From Sideroxydans sp. (GTDB lineage: Bacteria > Pseudomonadota > Gammaproteobacteria > Burkholderiales > Gallionellaceae), in NCBI GenBank assembly GCA_030823965.1, contig JAVBYP010000138.1, positions 1 through 17,291 of the forward strand: a stretch of 17,291 bases of DNA, in the 5' to 3' direction. Below the pieces are notes generated by a model that was given only the letters and a program-made list of their open reading frames with translations, did no database searches and was not told where the DNA came from. Positions 1 through 8,788 of the stretch are shown here, piece by piece. The number at the start of each line of letters is the position of its first letter. The stretch's first letter is position 1. A program made the position numbers and the translations under genes.

Positions 1-1132
1 TGATGCCTTCGGTTTTTGCGAACAGCACGCCCGCTTCGAACGTCGCCAATTGTGGCACAGCGACCGCCTCGATCAATTTCTCGTGGAAGAGCTGCGACAC
101 CAGCGGCGAATCGCCGTGATAACGCAAGCCGCCCGCGTGGATGCCAGGCGGCATGAAGTCGTGACCCAGCGTGTACATCTTCATGATGGGCGTGAAGCCC
201 GCCGTGTCGCCGTAGTCGTACGCATACACACCTTTGGTGAGTGTCGGGCAGGAGGTCGGCTCGACCGCGACCAAGCGCACGTTCTTGCCCGCCGCTTTGT
301 CTGCCAAGAAGGGGAAGGCCACACCGCCGAAGTTAGAGCCGCCGCCGCACGGGGCGAACACCATGTCGGGATAGTCTCCCACTTTGGCGAACTGTTTCTT
401 TGCTTCCAAGCCGATGATGGTCTGATGCAACAACACGTGGTTCAGCACCGAACCCAGCGCGTAATTGGTGTCCGCGCGCGAAGCCGCTTCTTCTACCGCT
501 TCCGAGATGGCGAGGCCAAGTGAACCTTGGTTGTTCGGGTCAGCAGCTAGGGCGGCACGGCCCGTGTTCGTTTCCATACTAGGGCTGGCGAACACGTTCG
601 CGCCCCACGTCTGCATCATGGAACGGCGGAACGGTTTCTGGTCGTAGCTCACCTTCACCATGAACACGCGCACGTCGATGCCGAACATCTGTCCAGCCAA
701 TGCGATGGACGAACCCCACTGCCCTGCGCCCGTCTCGGTGGCGAGGCGTTTGATACCCGCCATCTTGTTGTAGTAGGCCTGCGGGATGGCTGTGTTCACC
801 TTGTGTGAACCGGCAGGTGAGACGCTCTCGTTCTTGAAGTAGATCTTGGCGGGTGTGCCCAATGCCGCTTCCAAGCGATGCGCACGGACCAGTGGAGAGG
901 GACGATAGGTGGTGAGCGCTTCGCGCACTTCGGCGGGGATCTCGATCCAGCGTTGCGCAGAGACTTCTTGTTCGATCAGCGCCATCGGGAAGATGGCAGT
1001 CAGGGCGTCCGGGCCAACAGGCTTGCCGTCACGCCCCAGCGGAGCGGTCGGCGGATTCGGCATGTCCGCAACGACGTTGTACCAATGGGTCGGGATATCC
1101 GACTCGTCCAACATGATCTTGGTTTGCTGCAT
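1..1132 (-). CDS. trpB2: TrpB2-type tryptophan synthase beta chain (3' end beyond window)
   Basis: PLP enzyme joining indole and L-serine to give tryptophan. 377 codons are visible, ending mid-gene at base 1; the family is usually about 450 residues, so the C-terminus is missing. The translation shows PSPLVRAHRLEAALG (about 78-92), the PLP-lysine segment SPAGSHKVNTA with Lys111, ETGAGQWGSSIALAG after it, and a glycine-rich phosphate-binding loop CGGGSNFGG. The N-terminal extension before the fold and the form of the Lys and GAGQWG segments fit the TrpB2 subgroup rather than the TrpB1 normally paired with TrpA. The start ATG (1130-1132) follows a good GGGGAG ribosome site. No trpA is visible here. 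It is divergent from metH. TrpB2 proteins are thought to salvage free indole or act as a second synthase; which applies here cannot be told from sequence. Confidence 0.93.
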   Translation of the reverse strand, partial: MQQTKIMLDESDIPTHWYNVVADMPNPPTAPLGRDGKPVGPDALTAIFPMALIEQEVSAQRWIEIPAEVREALTTYRPSPLVRAHRLEAALGTPAKIYFKNESVSPAGSHKVNTAIPQAYYNKMAGIKRLATETGAGQWGSSIALAGQMFGIDVRVFMVKVSYDQKPFRRSMMQTWGANVFASPSMETNTGRAALAADPNNQGSLGLAISEAVEEAASRADTNYALGSVLNHVLLHQTIIGLEAKKQFAKVGDYPDMVFAPCGGGSNFGGVAFPFLADKAAGKNVRLVAVEPTSCPTLTKGVYAYDYGDTAGFTPIMKMYTLGHDFMPPGIHAGGLRYHGDSPLVSQLFHEKLIEAVAVPQLATFEAGVLFAKTEGI

Positions 1133-1153
1133 ATCTTTCTCCCCACTTTTATC

Positions 1154-1180
1154 GTTATAGAAGAACTGCCCTGATGACAA
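1154..1180 (-). promoter_or_regulatory. Probable sigma-70 promoter of trpB2
   Basis: On the minus strand TTGTCA (1175-1180) and TATAAC (1154-1159) each match the sigma-70 consensus at five of six positions, with a slightly short 15-bp spacer. The predicted start lies just upstream of the GGGGAG ribosome site, so the leader would be very short. The -35 hexamer overlaps one copy of a direct repeat. Confidence 0.5.
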
Positions 1181-1203
1181 AGTTTGATGCGAGGACAAAG
1201 TTT
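1176..1203. repeat. Direct repeat GACAAAGTTT x2 in the trpB2/metH spacer
   Basis: Two perfect copies of GACAAAGTTT lie at 1176-1185 and 1194-1203, with starts 18 bp apart (nearly two helical turns). The first overlaps the proposed trpB2 -35. This arrangement suits a tandem operator, but no regulator can be named; it does not match the MetR pattern TGAA-N5-TTCA. Confidence 0.55.
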
Positions 1204-1211
1204 ACTGCACA

Positions 1212-1224
1212 CAGAGTCGCTCTG
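1212..1224. repeat. Short palindrome CAGAG-TCG-CTCTG
   Basis: A perfect 5-bp inverted repeat around a 3-base centre, upstream of the metH promoter. It could be an operator half-site pair or chance. It is not followed by a T-run, so it is not an intrinsic terminator. Confidence 0.3.
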
Positions 1225-1258
1225 GTTACCTGAGTTATATAGGCGGGAATAGGACGCG

Positions 1259-1267
1259 TGCTAAAAT
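1259..1267 (+). promoter_or_regulatory. Extended -10 promoter element of metH
   Basis: TGCTAAAAT, an extended -10 (TGn plus TAAAAT), lies 28 bases before the metH ATG. There is no good -35 at 17 bp, as expected for an extended -10 promoter. A very similar GGGTAAAATGCGC stands before rpe. Confidence 0.5.
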
Positions 1268-1294
1268 CCGCGCTCAATTTTTTGGCAGAACACC

Positions 1295-4200
1295 ATGAGC
1301 AAACAGCCTTCCCGCTTCGAACAACTCTTGCAACAACGCATCCTCATTCTCGACGGTGCGATGGGCACCATGATCCAGCGATATAAGCTGGGCGAGGCCG
1401 ACTATCGCGGCAGGCGTTTCGCCGATTGGCCGCGCGACCTCAAAGGCAACAACGACCTGCTGGTCATCACCAAACCCGAAGTCATCAAAGCCATCCATTG
1501 CGAATACTTGGCGGCGGGTGCGGACATCATCGAGACCAACACCTTCGGCGCCAACGCGACCACGCTCAAAGCCTACGGCATGTCTGAGCTCAACTACGAA
1601 TTGAACGTCGCCGGTGCGCGTGTCGCGCGCGAGGCTTGCGACCAATACGCTACGGCTGACAAACCGCGCTTCGTGGCAGGCGTGCTCGGTCCCACCGACA
1701 AGACCGCGACTATCTCGCCCGATGTGAACGATCCTTCTGCGCGCAACATCAGCTTCGACCAACTGGTGGCAGATTATTCCGATGCGACGCGCGGCCTGAT
1801 GGATGGCGGTTCCGACCTCATCCTCATCGAGACCATCTTCGACACCCTGAACGCCAAAGCCGCCATCTTTGCGGTGAAGTCGGTGTTCACCGAGCGCGGT
1901 ACCGAGTTGCCCATCATGATCTCCGGCACCATCACCGATGCCTCGGGTCGCACGCTCACAGGCCAAGTCACCGAGGCTTTCTACAATTCCTTGGCACACG
2001 CCAACCCCATCTCCATCGGCCTCAACTGCGCGCTGGGCGCGGAAGAGTTGCGCCAGTACGTGCAAGAGATGTCGCGTGTCGCCAACTGCTACGTGAGCGC
2101 GCACCCCAACGCGGGTCTGCCCAATCCCTTGGCGGAGACCGGCTACGACGACACACCTGAGAACATGTCTGGCCACATCAAAGAATGGGCGAGCAGCGGC
2201 TTTCTCAACATCATCGGTGGGTGCTGCGGCACGTCGCCCGCCTTCATTAAGGCCATCGCTGACGTCGTCAAAGACATCCCTCCACGCAAGATACCGAGCA
2301 ATCCGGTCGAGTGCAGATTGTCAGGTCTAGAGCCGTTCAACATCGGCGAAGGCTCGCTGTTCGTCAACGTGGGCGAACGCGCCAACGTCACCGGCTCGGC
2401 CAAGTTCAAACGCCTAGTGCTGGAAGGCAAATACGACGAGGCATTGGAAGTCGCCAAACAACAAGTTGAGACTGGCGCGCAAGTCATCGACGTGAACATG
2501 GACGAAGCCATGTTGGATGGCGAAGCCGCGATGGTGAAGTTCCTTAACCTCATCGCCTCCGAGCCGGACATCTCCAAAGTGCCGCTGATGATCGACTCCT
2601 CCAAGTGGAGCATCATCGAGGCGGGTTTGAAGTGCGTGCAGGGCAAGTCCATCGTCAACTCCATCTCGCTGAAAGAGGGCGAGGAGAACTTCATCAAATA
2701 CGCCACGCTGGTGCGCAAATACGGTGCGGCAGCGGTGGTCATGGCGTTCGACGAAGCGGGTCAGGCCGACACCTACCAACGCAAGATCGACATCTGCAAA
2801 CGCAGCTACGACATCCTTGTGCACAAGGTCGGCTTCCCGCCCGAAGACATCATCTTCGACCCCAATATCTTCGCCATCGCGACGGGTATCGAAGAACACA
2901 ACAACTACGCCGTGGACTTCATCGAAGCGACTGCATGGATACGTAAGAACCTGCCCTATGCCAAGGTGAGCGGCGGTGTGTCCAACGTGTCGTTCTCCTT
3001 CCGTGGCAATGAGCCAGTGCGCGAAGCCATCCACACCGTGTTCCTGTACCACGCCATCAAAGCGGGCATGAACATGGGCATCGTCAACGCGGGTCAGCTC
3101 GGCGTGTACGAAGAGTTGCCGAAGGACTTGCGCAACGCGGTGGAAGATGTGGTGCTCAACCGTCATCCTGATGCGGGTGAGAAGTTGGTCGCGCTGGCTG
3201 AGAACTTCAAAGGCGGCGGCAAAGAACAAGTCGAAGATCTGGAATGGCGCAAAGGCACGGTACAAGAACGCCTCACCCACGCACTGGTGCGCGGCATCAC
3301 CACCTTCATCGTAGAGGACACTGAAGAAGCGCGCCTGCAAGCTAAGTTCCCAGTCGAAGTGATCGAAGGTCCGCTCATGACCGGCATGAACGTGGTCGGT
3401 GACTTGTTCGGCGCGGGCAAGATGTTCCTGCCGCAAGTGGTGAAATCCGCACGTGTGATGAAGCAGGCCGTGGCGCACCTTATCCCCTATATCGAAGCCG
3501 AGAAACTACGCTCCGGCGACACCAGCACCAAAGGCAAGATCGTGATGGCGACCGTGAAGGGCGACGTGCATGACATCGGCAAGAACATCGTCACCGTGGT
3601 GTTGCAGTGCAACAACTTCGAAGTGGTGAACATGGGCGTGATGGTGCCGTGCCAGCAGATACTCGACACCGCACGTGAACACAAAGCCGACATCATCGGT
3701 CTGTCCGGCCTCATCACCCCCTCGTTGGAAGAGATGGCGCACGTGGCGAAAGAGATGGAACGCCAAGGCTTTACAGTCCCGCTACTCATCGGTGGCGCGA
3801 CCACTTCGCGTATCCACACCGCCGTCAAGATCGAACCCAACTACCCGAGTGGCACGGTGGTGTATGTCACCGATGCTTCACGCGCCGTGGGCGTGTGCAG
3901 CAACTTGTTGAGCGACACCCTGCACGACGATTACGTTGCCGAGATCAAAGCCGATTACCAAGCCGCGCGTGAGCAACACGAAGGCAAGAAGGGCAAGGCG
4001 AGTTACGTCTCCTTGGACGAAGCGCGCAAACATGGCGTGAAGACCGATTGGAAGAAAGCCACCCCACCCAAACCTAAACTGCTGGGCGTGCAGAAGCTGG
4101 AGAACTACCCACTCGACATCTTGGTGGACTTCATCGATTGGACGCCGTTCTTCCAAGCATGGGAGCTGGCAGGTCGTTACCCGAAGATACTGGATGACAA

Positions 4201-4981
4201 AGTGGTAGGAGTGGAAGCACGCAAACTGTTCGCCGATGCACAAGCCATGTTGAAGCAGATCGTCAAAGAGAAATGGCTCACTGCCAATGCCGTGTTCGGT
4301 TTGTTCCCCGCCAACAGCGTGAACAGCGACGATATCGAGATCTACACTGACGACAAGCGCAAGAACGTTGCGATGACGTGGCACAACCTACGCCAGCAGA
4401 CCAAGAAACCTGCCGACATCCCCAACTACTGCTTGGCCGATTACATCGCGCCGAAAGACAGCAAGGTGAAGGACTACATCGGTGGCTTCGCCGTCACCAC
4501 CGGAATCGGTATCGACGCGCGCGTGGCGGAATTCGAGAAACAGAACGACGACTACAGCGCCATCATGCTGAAAGCCTTGGCGGATCGATTGGCCGAAGCC
4601 TTCGCCGAGCATCTGCACCTGCGTGTACGTCGCGAGTTCTGGGGCTATGCCGAAGATGAGGCATTGAACAACGACGACATCATCGCCGAGAAATATCGCG
4701 GCATCCGTCCTGCGCCCGGTTATCCCGCTTGCCCCGAGCACAGCGAGAAAGCGCCCTTGTTCGATCTACTGCAAGCACCGCAGAACGCAGGCATAACCCT
4801 CACCGACAGCTTCGCCATGTTGCCCACTGCAGCGGTGAGCGGCTTCTACTTCTCGCACCCGCAGGCGCAATACTTTGCTACCGGCAAGGTGGACAAGGAG
4901 CAGGTCGTGGATTACGCGCAGCGCAAGGGCTGGACGCTGGAACAGGCGGAGCGCTGGTTGGCGCCGGTGTTGAGTTATTGA
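1295..4981 (+). CDS. metH: Cobalamin-dependent methionine synthase
   Basis: Transfers the methyl group of 5-methyltetrahydrofolate to homocysteine through methylcobalamin; cytoplasmic, final step of methionine synthesis. The full four-module protein is present, 1228 residues (E. coli MetH is about the same length). Homocysteine module about 1-330: zinc cysteines Cys245 in GLNCALG and Cys310-Cys311 in GGCCGTSP. Folate (pterin) module about 345-630. B12 cap and Rossmann module about 650-890: cobalt-ligand His759 in DVHDIGKN, then [14 protein letters not shown]-terminal AdoMet reactivation module about 900-1228: [15 protein letters not shown] and the final [16 protein letters not shown] segment. 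The start [15 protein letters not shown] aligns with family N-termini; its ribosome site is weak. No frameshift or missing key residue. No B12 riboswitch is seen in the 162-base upstream spacer. Confidence 0.98.
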   Translation: MSKQPSRFEQLLQQRILILDGAMGTMIQRYKLGEADYRGRRFADWPRDLKGNNDLLVITKPEVIKAIHCEYLAAGADIIETNTFGANATTLKAYGMSELNYELNVAGARVAREACDQYATADKPRFVAGVLGPTDKTATISPDVNDPSARNISFDQLVADYSDATRGLMDGGSDLILIETIFDTLNAKAAIFAVKSVFTERGTELPIMISGTITDASGRTLTGQVTEAFYNSLAHANPISIGLNCALGAEELRQYVQEMSRVANCYVSAHPNAGLPNPLAETGYDDTPENMSGHIKEWASSGFLNIIGGCCGTSPAFIKAIADVVKDIPPRKIPSNPVECRLSGLEPFNIGEGSLFVNVGERANVTGSAKFKRLVLEGKYDEALEVAKQQVETGAQVIDVNMDEAMLDGEAAMVKFLNLIASEPDISKVPLMIDSSKWSIIEAGLKCVQGKSIVNSISLKEGEENFIKYATLVRKYGAAAVVMAFDEAGQADTYQRKIDICKRSYDILVHKVGFPPEDIIFDPNIFAIATGIEEHNNYAVDFIEATAWIRKNLPYAKVSGGVSNVSFSFRGNEPVREAIHTVFLYHAIKAGMNMGIVNAGQLGVYEELPKDLRNAVEDVVLNRHPDAGEKLVALAENFKGGGKEQVEDLEWRKGTVQERLTHALVRGITTFIVEDTEEARLQAKFPVEVIEGPLMTGMNVVGDLFGAGKMFLPQVVKSARVMKQAVAHLIPYIEAEKLRSGDTSTKGKIVMATVKGDVHDIGKNIVTVVLQCNNFEVVNMGVMVPCQQILDTAREHKADIIGLSGLITPSLEEMAHVAKEMERQGFTVPLLIGGATTSRIHTAVKIEPNYPSGTVVYVTDASRAVGVCSNLLSDTLHDDYVAEIKADYQAAREQHEGKKGKASYVSLDEARKHGVKTDWKKATPPKPKLLGVQKLENYPLDILVDFIDWTPFFQAWELAGRYPKILDDKVVGVEARKLFADAQAMLKQIVKEKWLTANAVFGLFPANSVNSDDIEIYTDDKRKNVAMTWHNLRQQTKKPADIPNYCLADYIAPKDSKVKDYIGGFAVTTGIGIDARVAEFEKQNDDYSAIMLKALADRLAEAFAEHLHLRVRREFWGYAEDEALNNDDIIAEKYRGIRPAPGYPACPEHSEKAPLFDLLQAPQNAGITLTDSFAMLPTAAVSGFYFSHPQAQYFATGKVDKEQVVDYAQRKGWTLEQAERWLAPVLSY

Positions 4982-5260
<279 letters not shown>

Positions 5261-5288
5261 CAATTAACTACTAAGGAAATAAAGAATC

Positions 5289-5975
5289 ATGACCACCCTT
5301 ATCAAAACCGACACCAAACAAGGCGAAGGCGCGACAGCGCAAGCCGGACAAACCGTCATTGTGCATTACACCGGCTGGCTCTTCGACGAGAGCGCACCGG
5401 ACAGCAAGGGAACGAAGTTCGACAGTTCGCTCGACCGTAACGAGCCGTTCGATTTTCCTCTTGGTGGGGGTCGTGTCATCCAAGGTTGGGACGAAGGCGT
5501 GGCGGGGATGCAGGAGGGCGGTGAGCGCACCTTGGTCATCCCGTCCGAGATGGGTTACGGCGCGCGCGGTGCGGGCGGCGTGATCCCACCGAACGCGAAG
5601 TTGGTGTTCGACGTGAAGCTGCTCAAGGTCATCAAGACCGACATGGTGGATACCAAGGTGGGTGATGGTGAAGAAGCGCAAGAAGGCCAACACGTGACGG
5701 TGCATTACACCGGCTGGTTGTTCGACAAGAACGCAGCAGACAACAAGGGTACGAAGTTCGATAGCTCGCGTGACCGCGACGAACCGTTCGACTTCCCGCT
5801 CGGCATGGGGCAGGTCATCCAAGGTTGGGACATGGGCGTGCAAGGCATGAAGGTAGGCGGCCAACGCACCTTGGTCATCCCACCAGAGATGGGCTATGGC
5901 CGTCGCGGTGCCGGCGGCGTCATTCCTCCGAATGCGACCTTGGTATTCGAGGTCGAGCTGTTGGCTGTGGAATAA
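5289..5975 (+). CDS. Tandem two-domain FKBP-type peptidyl-prolyl isomerase
   Basis: 228 residues made of two complete FKBP domains (about 1-114 and 115-228), with equivalent residues 113 apart (HYTGWLFD His at 26 and 139). Each domain keeps the family pocket: [28 protein letters not shown] and IPPNA-LVF. Both should therefore catalyse proline cis-trans isomerisation and may also act as chaperones. No signal peptide, so cytoplasmic. An AAGGA ribosome site (5273-5277) precedes the ATG by 11 bases. The two halves share long stretches of DNA, indicating internal duplication. A third FKBP domain, exported, follows immediately. Single-domain FKBPs of about 110 residues are the commoner form. It does not resemble trigger factor or SlyD. 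Confidence 0.93.
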   Translation: MTTLIKTDTKQGEGATAQAGQTVIVHYTGWLFDESAPDSKGTKFDSSLDRNEPFDFPLGGGRVIQGWDEGVAGMQEGGERTLVIPSEMGYGARGAGGVIPPNAKLVFDVKLLKVIKTDMVDTKVGDGEEAQEGQHVTVHYTGWLFDKNAADNKGTKFDSSRDRDEPFDFPLGMGQVIQGWDMGVQGMKVGGQRTLVIPPEMGYGRRGAGGVIPPNATLVFEVELLAVE

Positions 5976-5984
5976 GTGACAGCG

Positions 5985-6434
5985 ATGAATATGCTTTCCA
6001 AACTATCCCTTGCGCTGCTGTTGTCAGCCGCATGCATCACCACCGCCTGCTCGCAGCAGGACATCAACCCAATGGAGACGAGCAACGTGACTGAACTCAT
6101 CAAGAAAGACATGACCAAGGGCGAAGGTGCCGAAGCCAAAGCGGGCCAACAGGTGAGCGTGCATTACACCGGCTGGCTGTATGACGCGAAAGGCGTGGAG
6201 AACAAGGGCAAGAAGTTCGACAGCTCACGCGATCGCGGCACGCCGTTCGAGTTCTCACTCGGTGGGGGCGAGGTCATCAAGGGATGGGATGAGGGCGTGC
6301 AAGGGATGAAAGTGGGCGGTAATCGCACCCTCATCATTCCGCCCGCGATGGGCTACGGCAAACGCGGTGCGGGTGGCGTCATCCCGCCGAATGCGACGTT
6401 GGTGTTCGATGTCGAGTTGCTTGGAATCAAATAA
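5985..6434 (+). CDS. Exported (probably lipoprotein) FKBP-type peptidyl-prolyl isomerase
   Basis: One FKBP domain ([51 protein letters not shown]) after an N-terminal export signal: Lys, a hydrophobic stretch [16 protein letters not shown], then SQQD. A Cys follows ITTA (residue 22 from this start); the lipobox is imperfect (Thr at -3), so either lipoprotein processing or an ordinary periplasmic cleavage is possible. The role is probably folding of cell-envelope proteins. I chose ATG 5985 (MNMLSKL); the frame also offers GTG at 5976, directly after the stop of the tandem FKBP, and ATG at 5991. No strong ribosome site decides among them, and close spacing suggests coupling. The domain is very similar to the second domain of the gene before it. 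Confidence 0.9.
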   Translation: MNMLSKLSLALLLSAACITTACSQQDINPMETSNVTELIKKDMTKGEGAEAKAGQQVSVHYTGWLYDAKGVENKGKKFDSSRDRGTPFEFSLGGGEVIKGWDEGVQGMKVGGNRTLIIPPAMGYGKRGAGGVIPPNATLVFDVELLGIK

Positions 6435-6456
6435 CCCGTACTGATAGACTGCCCGC

Positions 6457-6942
6457 ATGTTCTATCTAAAACTCTTCTCTGCGCTGGATCGCCACAAGGT
6501 GGATTACCTGCTGATCGGCGGATTAGCCGTTTCTTTGCATGGCGTGGAGAGAGCCACGATGGATGTGGACATCACGGTGGCGATGAATCCAGCTAATCTG
6601 AATGCCTTGATCGAGTTGGCGAAGGAGTTGGAGCTGAAACCTGTACTGCCTGTACCGCTCGAGTCGTTGAGCAACATCGCGCTATTGCGCGAATGGCAAG
6701 CGAACAGGCATCTCGAAGCATTCGCTTTACGCACGCCTGAATTGGCTGGTGTGACCATTGATGTGCTGCTGTTCCCGCCCGTGGATTTTTCTGGAATGTT
6801 AGCGAGAGCAGTTAGTTTTGATGTGGCAGGCACGGAGATCAAAGTCGTTTCGATAGATGATCTGATCGCACTTAAGCGTGCGGTAGGTCGACCGATAGAC
6901 CTTTCAGATATTGAACATCTTGAAAGGGTAAGAACGATATGA
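6457..6942 (+). CDS. Nucleotidyltransferase-fold protein (AbiEii/MNT-like)
   Basis: 161 residues. The motif GGLAVSLHGVERATMDVDI (21-39) is the hallmark of small DNA-polymerase-beta-like nucleotidyltransferases: Gly21-Gly22, then metal-binding Asp36 and Asp38. A third acidic residue, Asp102, sits in VTIDVLLF. The C-terminal segment SIDDLIALKRAVGRPIDLSDIEHL is also typical of this group. All three expected carboxylates are present, so it may be active, but its substrate (protein, tRNA or nucleotide) is unknown. Related folds occur as toxins or antitoxins in AbiE and MNT/HEPN systems, but no HEPN or AbiEi partner is next to it. Its TGA overlaps the ATG of a 50-residue ORF, so the two are probably made together. 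The start lacks a clear ribosome site. Confidence 0.82.
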   Translation: MFYLKLFSALDRHKVDYLLIGGLAVSLHGVERATMDVDITVAMNPANLNALIELAKELELKPVLPVPLESLSNIALLREWQANRHLEAFALRTPELAGVTIDVLLFPPVDFSGMLARAVSFDVAGTEIKVVSIDDLIALKRAVGRPIDLSDIEHLERVRTI

Positions 6943-7091
6943 AACAACCCTTCAACTCAGGTGATCGAACCTACTACGTAAGTGATGAGCGTTTGCGCGC
7001 ATTCAAGGCGCTCACGCCAGAACAGCGTTTGCGCTGGGTGGAAGAATTGGCGCAATTTTTGCGGTTAGCGAAAGCAGTCAAAAAGCACTAA
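6939..7091 (+). CDS. Small helical protein paired with the nucleotidyltransferase
   Basis: A 50-residue ORF overlapping the end of the preceding gene by ATGA, with an AAAGGG ribosome site (6923-6928) 10 bases upstream. The protein begins MKQPFNSGDRTYYVSDERL and continues with FKALTPEQRLRWVEEL and AQFLRLAKAVKKH, giving two probable amphipathic helices and a basic tail. Small proteins with a LTPEQRLxWVEE-like segment accompany similar nucleotidyltransferases in other bacteria, as I recall. The overlap and matched strand support real expression as a partner, perhaps an antitoxin-like or scaffold subunit; that role is inference. It is convergent with mltA across a 19-base gap in which no terminator is seen. 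Confidence 0.72.
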   Translation: MKQPFNSGDRTYYVSDERLRAFKALTPEQRLRWVEELAQFLRLAKAVKKH

Positions 7092-7110
7092 CTGTCATTC
7101 CCGCTAGAGC

Positions 7111-8310
7111 CTAGTTCAACGTCGGCTCTGCACCCTTAGGAAACAACACCCACATGCGGCCGCTCTGTCTCATGCGGCCGGCTTTGCTCCCGGCGATATC
7201 GCCGAATCCCCAGAAGAAATCCGCACGCACCGCGCCCTTGATGGCGCCGCCCGTGTCTTGTGCGAACACGAGACGGTTGAGTGGTTCGCTGCTGTTCGGT
7301 TGCGTGGCGGCGAGGAAGACGGGCACGCCGAGCGGGATGCTGCTGCGGTCAACGGCGATGCTGTATTCGTTGGTGAGCGGCACACCCAATGCGCCGAGCG
7401 GGCCAGACAAGTTGTCGGGTAGTTCGCGGAAGAACACATAGCTAGGGTTGTGCCCGAGCAGGACAGGTAGGCGCTCTGGGTTCTTCTCCGCCCATTCCTT
7501 GATGCCTTGCATCGAGGCTTCTTCCGGTTTCAGTTCGCCCATGTCGATGAGCTTGCGCCCGATGGAAGCGTAGGGGTGACCGTTCTGATCCGCATAGCCG
7601 ACCTTGGCGCGCGTGCCATCTTCCAGTTCGATACGTCCCGAACCTTGTATCTGCAAGAAGAACAATTCCACCGCATTGCCCACGTAGAACAATTCCTTGC
7701 CGCGCAGTGCGGTGGCGTTTCCTGCATCCACTTCGGCCCGATTGAAATAGGGCACGACACGTTTCCCTTGCAGACGCGCACGCACGATCTTGCCTCTGAA
7801 CTGCGGGAACAATTCGCTCATGTCCACTTCCAGCATGTCATCGGGTGGGGCGTAGATGGCATGGGGGAAAGTCTTGCTGCGGGTGCGACTGCCTTTGATC
7901 AGTGGTTCGTAATAGCCAGTGATGAGGCCGGTGTCCGTACCATCTGGGTTGAGCACTTGATAGGGCGTGAACCATGTCTCGTAGAAGGTGCGCTGCGCCA
8001 GCAGGTCGTCCTTGTCTATCTTCTCGGCGGCGGAGCAGATGGGTAGCCATACGGTCTTCAGCTTCAGAGCGCGGCAACTTTGTTGCAGGGCAGGCCACGA
8101 TGCAGGCAGCTCTTGCGATAACCAATCGGGCAGCGCCGACCATTCACTCAGCAGGTAATCAGGCGAAGTCTTGCCGACTGGTTTGATCGGCTCGGTGATG
8201 ACAGGGGGAGTAGGTGGGCAGACAGGTGGTTGTTGTGTCTGGCAGGCGGAGAGGCCGACCGCCGCGCACAACATCAACCATGTTGGGTTGCCGAAAAAAG
8301 CGCGCTTCAT
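7111..8310 (-). CDS. mltA: Membrane-bound lytic murein transglycosylase A
   Basis: 399-residue outer-membrane lipoprotein that cleaves peptidoglycan glycan strands to 1,6-anhydro products during wall growth and recycling. The signal peptide WLMLCAAVGLSAC has a sound lipobox LSAC with Cys23. The MltA domain occupies the middle (for example LITGYYEPLIKGSR). The C-terminal 3D domain carries its three aspartates in AQDTGGAIKGAVRADFFWGFGDIAG (Asp352, Asp364, Asp371), which include the expected catalytic acid. The length is normal for proteobacterial MltA. The ATG shares its A with the last base of the apaG stop codon (TGATG), so translation is coupled to apaG. Confidence 0.96.
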   Translation of the reverse strand: MKRAFFGNPTWLMLCAAVGLSACQTQQPPVCPPTPPVITEPIKPVGKTSPDYLLSEWSALPDWLSQELPASWPALQQSCRALKLKTVWLPICSAAEKIDKDDLLAQRTFYETWFTPYQVLNPDGTDTGLITGYYEPLIKGSRTRSKTFPHAIYAPPDDMLEVDMSELFPQFRGKIVRARLQGKRVVPYFNRAEVDAGNATALRGKELFYVGNAVELFFLQIQGSGRIELEDGTRAKVGYADQNGHPYASIGRKLIDMGELKPEEASMQGIKEWAEKNPERLPVLLGHNPSYVFFRELPDNLSGPLGALGVPLTNEYSIAVDRSSIPLGVPVFLAATQPNSSEPLNRLVFAQDTGGAIKGAVRADFFWGFGDIAGSKAGRMRQSGRMWVLFPKGAEPTLN

Positions 8311-8693
8311 CAGTGCAGTACGCGCGGGATGCTCAATACGAACTGCTGTATCGGCACATTGAAGATGCCGCCATCCAGCACCTGCATCTGATAGCTACCC
8401 GACATGGTGCCTACTTGTGTCGCTAGCACCGTGCCGCTGGAATATTCGAAGTGGTCACCCGGTTTGATGATGGGTTGTTCGCCCACCACACCTTTGCCTT
8501 TCACCTCTTGCACGTGGTTGTTCGCATCGGTGATGATCCAGTGGCGATGCAGCAGTTGCACAGGGTGCTCGCCTTGGTTGGTGATGGTGATGGTGTAAGA
8601 GAAGACGTGGCGGTTTTCGGCCTCATCGGACTGGTCGGCGAGGTAACGTACCTGAACGGCAACGTGGACCTTGTATTGGTTGATATCTTCCAT
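8310..8693 (-). CDS. apaG: ApaG-family protein
   Basis: 127 residues, a single ApaG/DUF525 immunoglobulin-like domain. It shows YTITITNQGEHPVQLLHRHW, the glycine-rich GKGVVGEQP and IKPGDHFEYSSGTVL, then GTMSGSYQM. The biochemical role is unsettled: it was first noted beside the Ap4A hydrolase gene apaH and linked to Co2+ and Mg2+ tolerance. It overlaps mltA by one base and forms a two-gene operon divergent from rpe, an arrangement common in betaproteobacteria. The start ATG (8691-8693) lacks a strong ribosome site but gives the standard family N-terminus. Confidence 0.95.
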   Translation of the reverse strand: MEDINQYKVHVAVQVRYLADQSDEAENRHVFSYTITITNQGEHPVQLLHRHWIITDANNHVQEVKGKGVVGEQPIIKPGDHFEYSSGTVLATQVGTMSGSYQMQVLDGGIFNVPIQQFVLSIPRVLH

Positions 8694-8747
8694 CGCCGCA
8701 TTTCACCGTATTTTGCTCACGATGACAAGCGCGGTGCGAGTTTCGGG

Positions 8748-8753
8748 TAAAAT
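8748..8753 (+). promoter_or_regulatory. -10 element of the rpe-gph promoter
   Basis: TAAAAT in the context GGGTAAAATGCGC, 35 bases before the rpe ATG, closely resembles the metH -10. There is no -35 at ideal spacing; ATGACA at 8722-8727 is 20 bp away, which is too far to be convincing. Confidence 0.45.
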
Positions 8754-8788
8754 GCGCCTTCCAAATTTCAAACTCTAAGGATCAAATC

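Noticed and set aside
1133..1294. Cobalamin or SAH riboswitch before metH
   Set aside because: The spacer is only 162 bases and shared with a divergent gene. I find neither a B12-box-like GCCACTG element with the expected helices nor the conserved SAH-aptamer core, and a proposed -10 lies 28 bases before the ATG, leaving no room for an aptamer.
1274..3478. Long open frames of about 300 and 354 codons on the minus strand across metH
   Set aside because: They lie wholly opposite a complete, fully conserved metH and have no recognisable motifs. Their composition is what high-GC antisense frames give.
7092..7110. Bidirectional terminator between the nucleotidyltransferase pair and mltA
   Set aside because: The 19-base gap has no inverted repeat and no T-run.
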